This document shows positions 1 through 6,989 of a stretch of DNA of 15,319 nt, one piece after another. The notes under the pieces are model-generated. The model made no database searches and was not told the DNA's origin. It saw only the letters and a program-made list of their open reading frames with translations. How positions within the stretch are numbered: position 1 is the stretch's first letter; every line of letters begins with the position of its first letter. The position numbers and the translations under genes are program-made. Origin of the DNA: Baffinella frigidus (Eukaryota > Cryptophyceae > Cryptomonadales > Baffinellaceae); contig MU646829.1 of the NCBI GenBank assembly GCA_026770585.1, positions 4,832 to 20,150 on the forward strand. Reading direction: 5' to 3'.

Positions 1-270
1 CTCCTCGTCGCCTCTATCGACACTCAGGTGCGTGGTGCTAAGGCTCTCGCACCCCTTCCTCTTCTTAGCACCACACCTGCGCTTAACACCACACCAACAT
101 GAAATCCCTTTGCATGCATCGATGGGAGTGATGTGGCTGCAGCACCTCCTTTCTGTTTTTAGGACCTCAAAATTGCTCGTACCATGAATCGTTTGTACTG
201 ATGCACAGCCACAGAATGTGGTAACGCCAGCCTAGTCGAGCTAGAGAGAACACTTCTCTTGGTAACTAAA
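1..270. other. No gene seen; short imperfect inverted repeat
   Basis: I see no supported gene here. An imperfect inverted repeat pairs 26-42 with 64-78; the two arms share GTGGTGCTAAG and its complement and differ by a two-base insertion. It could form a hairpin with a loop of about 21 bases. No function can be assigned. Confidence 0.4.
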
Positions 271-405
271 GTGGGCGTTATCTCCCTGATAAATCACTCC
301 ACCAAGTGACCTACAGTGGGCGTTATCTCCCTGAGAAATCACTCCACCGAGTGACCTAAAGTGGGCGTTCTCTCCCCGAGAAAACACGTCACTTAGTGAA
401 CTAAA
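271..405. repeat. 45-bp tandem repeat, three copies
   Basis: Three head-to-tail units begin at 271, 316 and 361, each starting GTGGGCGTT and ending near a GTGACCTA or GTGAACTA block. Copies 1 and 2 are nearly identical and copy 3 is more diverged. Because 45 is a multiple of three, an open reading frame can run through the array on the minus strand, but the repeated peptide has no recognisable character. I treat the array as non-coding. Confidence 0.85.
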
Positions 406-564
406 TCCCAAACCATAAAACCTAAACACCTCACTCCGCCCCCCATCCTCAACCCATCCCAGCGAGCGAGGAGCTGGCGGCGGCTGCGCTGCTTCGGTGA
501 AAGCATCCATTGCCCCTGGAGGTCTTGACCGCGAGTGGAACACTCAATCCAGATCTTCACGAAC

Positions 565-1443
565 TTAGTTCGGGTTGCTGAAGTGGTGGCGGGTGTTGAT
601 CTTCAGGCCCTTGAATCCCCTGATTTGCACAGACTTGCCCTGTTCATTCTTCTTCAACGGCTTCTGAGGAACAATGTTGTACTCTCTCTTCACCAGGGTG
701 TCGATCATGTCACATCGTTTTGGCTCCATGCCGCCGTCTTTCATGGCATTCTGAATATCGGGGTAGGACAGGAAGTCGTGTTTCTCCCCTTTGATAATGA
801 TCTCAGCGAAACGTTCCTCGAAAGACACCGACGCCGGACCCTTGATACTGTCTGTGTCGTCTTTCACGCACTGCGGAGGCTTCTGCTTCTCAGACGTGTA
901 TGCCTCGAATATGATAGACGTGACGGCGTCGAGCACATCCTCTCTGCGAATAAAATCATCCACGGCAGGGTCTTTGACGCGCCAGTTTGGAGGAGGCTCA
1001 ACGTCTTGCGTCCGCTTGTCCTCGAACTCAAACTCGTCGTGGTATTCGAGGTCGAGCTTGAAGCCTTGCATTGTGAGGTACGCGTCGTCGGGAGAAACAT
1101 CGGTCGTGAAATTGCCGAACAGAAAGAACGAACTTTGCGCTCGCATCCGCATCTCGTCTGTGTGGTTTTTGCGCACCTCAAACCAGTCGCCATTGGAGCA
1201 GATTCTCTTAATCATTTCTCCGTCGATGATTTTCTTGCCGTGTTGCGGCATCTCGCTCGTGAAGATGATACGCTTGAACTCAAAATCCTTGATCCAGCTT
1301 TGTGCTTTCGCCGCGTCTTGGCCGCCCCCGTCCTTCGTCAACAGGTTCTCCCGCGTTGGTTGCTTGCACGAAAGAACCGAAAGCGTTCGACAGCACTTGG
1401 GTTTGGAGGCTCTTGCCACAGTTTCTCCCGCCGACCAAATCAT
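565..1443 (-). CDS. C-terminal fragment: superfamily 3 helicase core after Walker A
   Basis: 292 residues as an open frame; the first about 31 residues (1443-1351) are antisense-to-frame noise over the Walker A region, and homologous sequence starts at residue 32 (ENLLTKDGG). RIIFTSE at 58-64 fits Walker B with its catalytic Glu. The stretch DGEMIKRICSNGDWFEVRK at 74-92 matches the conserved segment after Walker B. FFLFGN at 106-111 fits the superfamily 3 motif C, whose Asn is the sensor. The end, with GKSVQIRGFKGLKI close to the C-terminus, resembles the usual end of these fusion proteins, so the 3' end looks complete. There is no obvious internal start codon after the break, so it is unlikely to be made as a separate protein. 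The plus-strand frame covering the same bases is an antisense shadow. Confidence 0.75.
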   Translation of the reverse strand: MIWSAGETVARASKPKCCRTLSVLSCKQPTRENLLTKDGGGQDAAKAQSWIKDFEFKRIIFTSEMPQHGKKIIDGEMIKRICSNGDWFEVRKNHTDEMRMRAQSSFFLFGNFTTDVSPDDAYLTMQGFKLDLEYHDEFEFEDKRTQDVEPPPNWRVKDPAVDDFIRREDVLDAVTSIIFEAYTSEKQKPPQCVKDDTDSIKGPASVSFEERFAEIIIKGEKHDFLSYPDIQNAMKDGGMEPKRCDMIDTLVKREYNIVPQKPLKKNEQGKSVQIRGFKGLKINTRHHFSNPN

Positions 1444-2752
1444 TCCACCGCTTGTCCCCGATCCTGCCGGCCATCGCCCTGGAAATTGTGCTCAAATAAT
1501 GCTTCTGTTTCTCTGCATCCGGTATGAACCCGTCAAAGATGCGACGCTGAACTTCCTTCTTGAGCTCCGGGTCCACCTCCGCGTTGTAAGCGCGTTTCGT
1601 ATCGTGTATGAAGCAGATCTTTCTCTTTTTTGCCTCTTCGAATGTCAAGAGACGGCTCTCCTCGAACGACCAGACCCCGTTCGTGTAAGCAAGATAGCCA
1701 AGGTTGTCTGCCCACATTTTGTCCACGAAACCGTCGTCCCTGATAGATTCGTCGCACAGGACAAACAAAGTCGCAGCCTGCACCTTCGCGGTGTTGTTCG
1801 AGTACTGTAAGGTCCGACCTTCACCGGCGTCGGAAACGATGGACACCTCATCTGTGAGACACATAATCCCGTCTTTGGCCGCTTGTTTCCCTTCAACAAA
1901 GATGCACCCCGAGCGATTGAAGAAAAGGCGACTGCCACACTTGACCAGCCGATCTCCTGCAGCGTCGCGGAGGATCTTGGCCGGCGTTTTATCGTCACCA
2001 ACGTTGACCACAAAGAAGTTATCCGGAACGCTTTCATAGTCTTCTGGTAGCTCGTACGAATCCTTGAACTCTTTGATCCTGATCTTGAGTTGGTAACCAG
2101 TGTGTTCTTTGACGTACTTGGATGCGTTGAAGAGAAACTGCTCCGTCAGATGCTCGCGGTTGGACTTGTTGTCGGGGACCATGATGCCGTCGTATACGAG
2201 CACACACTCACCATCCTTGATGATCCCTGCGTTCTTGAAGAAGGCGTAGAAGTGTTCGAGGGCCTTGTGCTCGAGAGGAAACAGCACTGCGCTCACGACC
2301 TTGGCATCAATGTTGGTCGTCTTCGGAACCGAAAGCCCCTTGTCTGTGTCCTTCGGTTGGAAACGCCCCTTGATGTCAGCGTACTCGGCCAGCCCCGCAA
2401 TTCTGTGGCGGATTTTCCACCCTTCTTTGATGAACCCTGGTAGCCAGTCAACGCCGTCTACCTCGTCCCGTTCCTGTTCTTGGACACTGCCGCCGTTGAG
2501 CAGGCGAATCATAAGCGCCTTTGCTTTTCCACGATCGAGGTATGGCGCAAACTCCTTCAGCCTGTCCTCCCGATGCTTGACATATTCATCCAAGATGGGG
2601 CACTCGATGTCGAGCTGAGCACACAGCTGCGCCATCATCTCTGGGCCGCAGTTCTCGGGTGCGAGGGCTTGATCACGGGGTGTTGCAGATGGTGCTGGAG
2701 CAAGTGTGAATCCGGCGCGCAGCAGTTTGCAGTACAGGGGTACCTCGTTCAT
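1280..2752 (-). CDS. N-terminal fragment: polymerase palm plus helicase Walker A
   Basis: 490 residues as an open frame. Residues 1-7 (MNEVPLY) come from the MITE-1 terminal repeat, so this start is accidental. Family-like sequence begins near residue 33 (NCGPEMMAQLC, then IECPILDEYVKHRE). Residues 73-89 (GKAKALMIRLLNGGS) resemble the O-helix motif of family A polymerases, and YDG at 187-189 resembles the palm motif C position where others have HD(E/G). Residues about 250-435 look like a D5-type helicase N-terminal region (AYTNGVWSF near its centre). Walker A, GGRNCGKS, is at 441-448, with the Lys codon at 1412-1414. Past residue 467 the frame loses family character and stops at 1280, so the last roughly 23 residues are out-of-frame read-through. 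A residue matching motif A aspartate is not visible, which suggests the catalytic palm was already cut. The protein is not expected to be active. Confidence 0.75.
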   Translation of the reverse strand: MNEVPLYCKLLRAGFTLAPAPSATPRDQALAPENCGPEMMAQLCAQLDIECPILDEYVKHREDRLKEFAPYLDRGKAKALMIRLLNGGSVQEQERDEVDGVDWLPGFIKEGWKIRHRIAGLAEYADIKGRFQPKDTDKGLSVPKTTNIDAKVVSAVLFPLEHKALEHFYAFFKNAGIIKDGECVLVYDGIMVPDNKSNREHLTEQFLFNASKYVKEHTGYQLKIRIKEFKDSYELPEDYESVPDNFFVVNVGDDKTPAKILRDAAGDRLVKCGSRLFFNRSGCIFVEGKQAAKDGIMCLTDEVSIVSDAGEGRTLQYSNNTAKVQAATLFVLCDESIRDDGFVDKMWADNLGYLAYTNGVWSFEESRLLTFEEAKKRKICFIHDTKRAYNAEVDPELKKEVQRRIFDGFIPDAEKQKHYLSTISRAMAGRIGDKRWNDLVGGRNCGKSLQTQVLSNAFGSFVQATNAGEPVDEGRGRPRRGESTKLDQGF

Positions 2753-2852
2753 AAGAAACCCCCCTCCTTCTAGGACCCTACAGTAGGCCTATGCCTGGGG
2801 CCCTGTGGTGGTCCTGTGGGGAAGGCAGTTTCTTATGAGCGAGGTACCCCTG
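2735..2852. mobile_element. MITE-1 copy 1 (TA-inserting inverted-repeat element)
   Basis: 118-bp element. The left end CAGGGGTACCTCG (2735) and the right end CGAGGTACCCCTG (to 2852) are inverted repeats that extend about 21 bp with one mismatch. The interior has the palindromic core CCTACAGTAGGCC. A TA precedes the left end at 2733-2734; the right flank reads AATA, so the duplication is imperfect. The short size, TA target and absence of a coding region suggest a non-autonomous Tc1/mariner-type element (inference). Its left end fuses to the polymerase-helicase fragment and supplies that frame's ATG. Confidence 0.8.
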
Positions 2853-2902
2853 AATAACACGATCTGAGTCGCGTCTCCAAAGCTCGCCGGCTGGGGGGGC
2901 TC

Positions 2903-2925
2903 CTTACGAGCGAGGTACCCCTGTA
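2903..2925. mobile_element. MITE-1 solo right end
   Basis: CTTACGAGCGAGGTACCCC followed by TGTA matches the right terminal repeat of MITE-1 with one change. No left partner is visible in the preceding 50 bases, so this is a truncated or nested copy next to copy 1. Confidence 0.65.
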
Positions 2926-3584
2926 GGGGGTCCCTGGGTTAGAATAAATGCTTTGTGCCTAGGTTCACACACACACTTAGCTTCTCGAACTGAGGGCACT
3001 TCTGTAATAGACAAGATATCCGCACAGCGCACTTCGAAGGGATTTCGTGAATGACCCCCTTGTGACTAATCCATAGGCGTTACGGTAGGCAATACCTTAG
3101 GGACATAGGGGGATTTCTACGGATAAAGTAACGGAAAGTCGGGCAGAATCTGCTCTACAGGAGTATCTGGGATATAAGAACACGGGTTCTCCGACATCGG
3201 TCGGTGTCTGTTTTCTTAAATTAGTACCAGAGGGTTGACTAAACGCAAGATTTAGTCAACCCTCTGGTACTAAATTAAGAAAACGGGGGGGGCAAATCCG
3301 GTCTGTGTTCTTTAGTTATGGTTTCTTGTAGCCCAGATACCCCTGTAATTTCCCGTCGTAGCTTGCTGTGTGGACTGGGACGCCCGAAAAAACGCACGAA
3401 ACTGCAGCTGGAGACACAGCCTCGGGGGGGGTGCACACACGGCGGTCGTGTTGGTAGTCGTGTTGGCAGTACAGGGGTTACTCGCGATTAAGAAGACGCG
3501 TCTCTGAGTCACTCGCTCTGTGTCCTTCAACATGTAATAAAAGTCTCTCTCCCTGCAGGACAGCGTCCAGCCTCGCGAACGATA
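2926..3584. other. Gene-free stretch with one strong hairpin
   Basis: No supported gene. A minus-strand frame at 3312-3602 starts in the MITE-1 terminal repeat (MSEVPLY) and then has no protein-like character. The only clear structure is the hairpin at 3210-3284, listed separately. Confidence 0.5.
3210..3284. repeat. 34-bp inverted repeat hairpin
   Basis: Arms 3210-3243 and 3251-3284 are complementary at 33 of 34 positions, separated by the 7-base loop CGCAAGA. The arms begin GTTTTCTTAA and contain ACCAGAGGGTTGAC. Near-perfect pairing implies recent origin or selection. It could be a very short foldback element or a hairpin RNA precursor. No clear target duplication flanks it. Confidence 0.9.
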
Positions 3585-3700
3585 CAGGGGTACCTCGCTC
3601 ATAAGAATGCCCCCCCCCCTAAGACCACCATAGGGCCCTACGCATAGGCCTACTGTAGGGTCCTAGGTGGAGTCGCTTACTTATGAGCGATGTACCCCTG
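3585..3700. mobile_element. MITE-1 copy with TA target duplication
   Basis: 116-bp element with ends CAGGGGTACCTCG (3585) and CGATGTACCCCTG (to 3700), flanked by TA at 3583-3584 and 3701-3702. The interior has the family core with CCTACTGTAGG. It is the best preserved copy and defines the family's ends and its TA target. Confidence 0.85.
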
Positions 3701-3779
3701 TACCGACCTCTGACTGTCCCCAGGCGGGCCTAGCGACTGACCCCTTAATTGCCCATAGGGCGAATATTCACCCTGACTG

Positions 3780-3842
3780 GCCCTAGGCAGGTCCTAGGCC
3801 CCTACCGTAGGGCGTATAGTTCTACTGGCGCACAAGGGATAT
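3780..3842. mobile_element. MITE-2 partial copy
   Basis: The segment from CCCTAGGCAGGTCCTAGG to AAGGGATAT carries the MITE-2 core (CTACCGTAGGGCGTAT) and its right end, in the same orientation as the copy near 13.9 kb. Its left part is missing or diverged. It abuts the next MITE-2 copy at the shared GGGATATCCC. Confidence 0.6.
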
Positions 3843-3949
3843 CCCTTAATTAAGTGGCGAGTAGGCGCATACGCCCTACGGTAGGGCCCTAGGACCTGCC
3901 TAGGACCTCGTGGCGGTCGATTTTGACCGTCTCGCCACTTGAGGGATAT
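3839..3949. mobile_element. MITE-2 copy
   Basis: The element has ends ATATCCCTTAATTAAGTGGCGAG (here shown only by its key block TTAAGTGGCGAG) and CTCGCCACTTGAGGGATAT. The interior carries CGCCCTACGGTAGGGCCC and CCTAGGACC repeats plus a short palindrome around GGTCGATTTTGACC. Likely a non-autonomous DNA element; no coding capacity. Confidence 0.75.
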
Positions 3950-4009
3950 CGCGCCGCACAAGGGCGGGGTCTGAGCAGGAAAGACGATGAGACCGAAGCA
4001 TCTCCTCAC

Positions 4010-4011
<2 letters not shown>

Positions 4012-4054
<43 letters not shown>

Positions 4055-4120
4055 AAGAAGAGGGAGGGGGAGGGAGGGGTGGGGGGCAGAGAGAGACCTA
4101 GCTCTTTCAGAGAGAAAGAC

Positions 4121-4151
<31 letters not shown>
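4012..4151. repeat. GA microsatellite facing a CT microsatellite
   Basis: A (GA)n tract at about 4014-4062 is followed by a G-rich purine stretch and then by a (CT)n tract at about 4121-4151. The two tracts are mutually complementary and could form a long hairpin. Open frames in this region (Arg-Glu and Leu-Ser runs) are translations of the repeat. Confidence 0.85.
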
Positions 4152-4190
4152 GCTCGCTCGGTCTGCGTTCGCGCCAGCGCTGAACTCCGA

Positions 4191-4230
4191 GGGCTCTACC
4201 CCCCCCTAGTAGGGGGGGGGGTAGAGCCCT
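4191..4230. repeat. C/G-rich hairpin
   Basis: GGGCTCTACCCCCCCC pairs with GGGGGGGGTAGAGCCC around a short TAGTA-type loop. It lies just after the GA/CT block. No function can be assigned. Confidence 0.75.
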
Positions 4231-4389
4231 GTCTTGCCGGCTTCGTCGGAGCGAGTGAGCCTAGCCGGCGCGGGGCTGCGGGGGGGGTCAGGGTTTAGGG
4301 ATTGGGGTTTAGGGCGATCCCACTGTATGCCCCCCCCCCTAGCCCCCCGTGTGCCTGGCCCCGTAGAGATGTACCCTCCCACCGCGTCT

Positions 4390-4493
4390 ATACCTTAAGT
4401 GGCGAGTAGGCTCATACGCCCTACCGTAGGGTCCTAGGACCTGCCTAGGACCTCTTGGTGGTCAAATTCCACCACCTGGCCACTTAAGGGATA
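4390..4493. mobile_element. MITE-2 copy with TA flanks
   Basis: Ends TACCTTAAGTGGCGAG and TGGCCACTTAAGGGATA are inverted repeats. The core CGCCCTACCGTAGGGTCC matches the other copies, and the subterminal palindrome GTGGTCAAATTCCACCAC sits near the right end. TA borders both ends. Confidence 0.75.
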
Positions 4494-4727
4494 CCTTCCG
4501 GCTGCAGGCTGAGCAGCGCGACAGGCACGCGAGATTCGCCAGGTGACTGTGGTATGTTTGCGAGATCTGCAGAGGGTTGCGGGGAATGCCTTTTGACCTG
4601 AACGCAGCGTGAGGCCTTACTACCAGCCACCAGAAATGAACAACAGCAACAGTTGATTTCCCTTGCAGCAGGGGAAATCAACGTTTGCCATTCTTCGATT
4701 TGGTTCTCTTCTGGTGGTTGGGTGGTA

Positions 4728-4932
4728 GACGATGCCCGACGCGATCTCCCGGAGGGTCATGTAGGTGTTGAGGCCAACCACACGCCCTTCGAAGTTGATC
4801 AAATCGAGGCTAAAGGCTGAGCCGTTTCCCTCGGGGAACGGTGCGAATTCTTACCTTCCCCCGCAGGAAATGGCGCAGCGTGACGTCTTAGACGATGCCC
4901 GCCGCGATGTCCCGGAGGTTGACGAACATGTT
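4728..4932 (-). pseudogene. Two similar peptide-coding segments, possible gene remnant
   Basis: The blocks 4728-4769 and 4891-4932 match at 34 of 42 bases and lie 163 bp apart. On the minus strand they read NTYMTLREIASGIV and NMFVNLRDIAAGIV, with conservative amino-acid differences, which suggests an old duplication once under protein-level constraint. The upstream segment is followed directly by a stop codon; a GTAAG and several AG sites lie between the two. I do not recognise the family. It could be decayed exons of one gene or chance similarity in a duplicated non-coding unit. Confidence 0.3.
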
Positions 4933-4987
4933 TGTGGACATGAGCCCCATGTCCGTGCAACACGATCCTGCCACAGGGATCCGGGAC

Positions 4988-5050
4988 AGTCAAGACCCGG
5001 GTACAGGCAAGATTCAGGTACAGGCAAGATCCAGGTATAGCAAGATCCGG
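4988..5050. repeat. 17-bp tandem repeat, three copies
   Basis: Units with GGTACAGGCAAGAT begin near 5000, 5017 and 5034 with small changes in the last one (GGTATAGCAAGAT). Non-coding by appearance. Confidence 0.75.
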
Positions 5051-5083
5051 GTGCGACGACCCGAGGTTAGGGTTTATATTTTT

Positions 5084-5260
5084 TGGGGGGGGGGTAAGAG
5101 AGAGAGAAGAGAAAGAGAAACCGAGGGAGAAAGAGTGCGCGCGCGAAAGAGAGAAAGAGCGAAAGAGCGGACGGCAAAGACAGAGAGAGAGCGAGAGAGC
5201 GAGAGCGAGAGGGGGGGAGACAGACAGAGAGCGAGAGCGAGGGGGGGGGGAGGGGGGGTA
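5084..5260. repeat. Purine-rich GA/GAA low-complexity tract
   Basis: About 175 bases of almost pure A/G on the plus strand, dominated by GAGA, GAAA and G runs, bounded by G9-G10 runs. Frames here are runs of Arg, Glu and Lys (or Ser and Leu on the other strand) and are not genes. Such tracts can form triplex DNA. Confidence 0.85.
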
Positions 5261-5315
5261 CCCATAGGGATGGGGAAGGGCGGCGTCGAGGGCATGGCGC
5301 AGTTGCGGAACCTGG

Positions 5316-5366
5316 TGGTCAAATTCAAACTGGTCAAATTCAAAGTGGTCAAATTCAAAGTGGCCT
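5316..5366. repeat. 15-bp tandem repeat with GGTCAAATTCAAA
   Basis: Units start at 5316, 5331, 5346 and (partial) 5361. The unit is TGGTCAAATTCAAAC or AAAG at the end. The 15-base period keeps frames open on both strands, but the periodic peptide is an artefact of the repeat. Confidence 0.85.
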
Positions 5367-5444
5367 TTTTCGAAATAAGAAAACTGGGCCACGTGACATC
5401 ACTCGCCACACCCCTTTCGGTTCTCGACATTTCTCAACACACCC

Positions 5445-5812
5445 CATCCACACGGTGTACTACGGACCTTTCATCAAGAGTCAACTGGTTTTGAAGCAAT
5501 CAACTTTAAGGCTTTTCTGGTGCAAATTTGGTCACGTTACCCCACATAATCAAGCGTCAACGAAACCCTCGTAGCCCACCGTGTGGTTTGTCCTCGACAC
5601 CACTCAACACAAACCCTTCACATTGAGAGGCGAGAGACCTTTCTTCAAACCAACACGGCCGCCATCCACTCGGTGGACGACGAGGGTTTCGGAACCCCTA
5701 GATTTAGCGGTAACGTGACCAAATTTGCACCAGATAAGGCCTTAAAATGAATTGCGTTGGGGCAAGTTGACGTTTGATGAAAAGTCCGTGGTCCACCGTG
5801 CGGTATGCATCC
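5445..5812. mobile_element. Large foldback element, about 370 bp
   Basis: A long imperfect inverted repeat. The inner arms 5517-5541 and 5709-5733 are perfect complements over 25 bp (starting CTGGTGCAAATTTGG). Outward, weaker complementarity continues through TTAAGGC, a GTCAAC block, TTTCATCAA and an ACGG...CGGAC block to about 5445 and 5812. Inward, CGAAACCCTCGT (from 5570) pairs with ACGAGGGTTTCG (to 5691). I infer a diverged foldback or MITE-type element; no open frame inside looks coding. Confidence 0.7.
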
Positions 5813-5874
5813 CGACAAAGTATCGGTTGAGCGTTTAGGGCATAGGGTTTAGGGTTCGGGGGTACCTCGACCCT

Positions 5875-6072
5875 CCACCAGCACCCCGTAGCAGCTTAAA
5901 ACCGAACCGGGCACTGTAGTCATTTTCAGCCAAACCAAGAATATCTCTTTGAATCTCCACGCCTGCAATTCATAGGTCCCTAGGGCCTCCTACAGTAGGG
6001 TCGTACGAATAATGAAATTCATTCCCGGATTCTTGCGAGGATCTGGTAAAAGCTGCTACGGGTTGCTGGTGG
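5875..6072. mobile_element. MITE-3 copy 1
   Basis: 198-bp element. The terminal repeats at 5875-5897 and 6050-6072 (23 bp each, beginning CCACCAGCA and containing CCCGTAGCAGCTT) are complementary with one mismatch. The interior contains GGTCCCTAGGGCCTCCTACAGTAGGGT, related to the MITE-1 and MITE-2 cores. A second copy lies in intron 2 of the zinc-ribbon gene. No clear target duplication. Confidence 0.8.
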
Positions 6073-6129
6073 CCATGTACGGGGCAGAGGGTTGGAGGGG
6101 ACTGGCCACGGAATCCAAACAGTTGACTC

Positions 6130-6333
6130 AACAGAAATCGAAAGGGCATAGGGTTTATGTTTGAGGGTGCAGGGTTGAGGGTAAAGGGTTGAGCGTTGAG
6201 GGTTCAGAGTAGCGTTTAGGGCATAGGGTTTAGGGTTTAGAGTTTAGGTTTCAGGGTTTAGGGTTCAGGGTTCAGGGTTCAGAGTAGGGTTGAGGGCATA
6301 GGGGTTAGGGTTTAGGATTTAGGGCTTAGGTTT
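6130..6333. repeat. Degenerate G-strand telomere-like repeats
   Basis: Many variants of GGGTTTAGGG, GGGTTGAGG and GGGTTCAGGG follow one another. They appear to be diverged TTTAGGG-type units with the G-rich strand on the plus strand. Confidence 0.7.
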
Positions 6334-6369
6334 TGATGGTCAAATTGATGGTCAAACTGATGGTCAAAA
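6334..6369. repeat. 12-bp tandem repeat TGATGGTCAAAN
   Basis: Three units start at 6334, 6346 and 6358. The GGTCAAA block is shared with the 15-bp repeat at 5316 and with the segment near 13206. Confidence 0.8.
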
Positions 6370-6989
6370 TTGGGGTTACCGCTCTACATCATGACCAGCA
6401 AGGCAATCCCGGCGCTCTCCTTCTCCCTGTTTAGGGTTTGGGTTTAGGGTGTAGGGATCAAGGTTTATTTTTCATTGTTTTTTATTTAATATTTATTGTT
6501 TATTGTTTTATTGTTTATTGTTTAGGATTTAGTTGACTTGCGTCACTGAGGCCCGGCAGGATGCGTGAAGATAACGGGTAGGGTTTATGCTTTTATTCTT
6601 TACGGTGTAGGGTGTAGGGAGGAATCAGGGGTTAGGGGGTCGGGGTGGGGGGTGAGGGGTGAGGGTTAGAGGTTTGGAGTTGGGGGTTGGGGATTACAGT
6701 CACCGGGAAGGGGGTGGGGGGGGTCAAGGCTCGGAGGGTTCAGGTCTGAGGGCTTAGTTAGGGTTTAGGGGGAAGGGGGAGGGGCAGAGATATTGATAAT
6801 TTATTGCCAAACAGTAAGCGTCAGTGTCGCGCATGCTACACATTGTGCCATTACAGTACCCCGTGTCGGCCGCTCATTCGAGCATTTTCCGGATGGATTC
6901 TAACTCCACCTCCTACGGGGAACGGGCACAAAGGCCACGTCGGCTTGAAGTGCGGGAGGCCCACGAACTCAACCTTTGTGACTGTGACC
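6370..6989. other. Gene-free stretch: AT-rich and G-rich low complexity
   Basis: Positions 6460-6530 are T/A-rich with repeated TTTATTGTTTATTG. Positions 6590-6785 are G-rich with scattered GGGTTTAGGG-like and GGGGTGGGG motifs that could form G-quadruplexes. A short frame at 6804-7010 has no protein-like character. Confidence 0.6.

Larger units (their letters stand above)
565..2752 (-). pseudogene. Broken TV-type polymerase / superfamily 3 helicase fusion (virophage or polinton-like replication gene)
   Basis: Two minus-strand reading frames join end to end into one recognisable protein. The upstream part (2752 down to about 1350) has family-A-like polymerase palm features and then a D5-type helicase N-terminal region with Walker A. 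The downstream part (about 1350 to 565) has the rest of the superfamily 3 helicase. In intact relatives such an enzyme copies the DNA of virophages, polinton-like viruses and related transposons, the helicase unwinding and the polymerase domain synthesising. The frame changes near 1350, between Walker A and Walker B. The N-terminal half of the polymerase is missing, and the apparent start lies in a MITE terminal repeat. No intron or capsid, packaging or integration gene was seen nearby. I infer a decaying endogenous element fragment; an assembly indel as the cause of the frame break cannot be excluded. The helicase assignment is firm and the polymerase subfamily less so. Confidence 0.8.

Noticed and set aside
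535-1527. 330-codon plus-strand open frame, and the 791-1810 plus-strand frame
   Set aside because: They lie antisense to the helicase remnant, whose minus-strand frames carry clear motifs; the plus-strand peptides have none.
3312-3602. Minus-strand frame starting MSEVPLYR
   Set aside because: The start is a MITE-1 terminal repeat and the rest has no protein-like character.
3923-4298. Arg-Glu-rich frames
   Set aside because: Translation of the GA/CT microsatellite.
4799-5494. Frames of about 200 codons on both strands
   Set aside because: They run through purine-rich low complexity and the 15-bp tandem repeat; the periodic peptide follows from the repeat unit.
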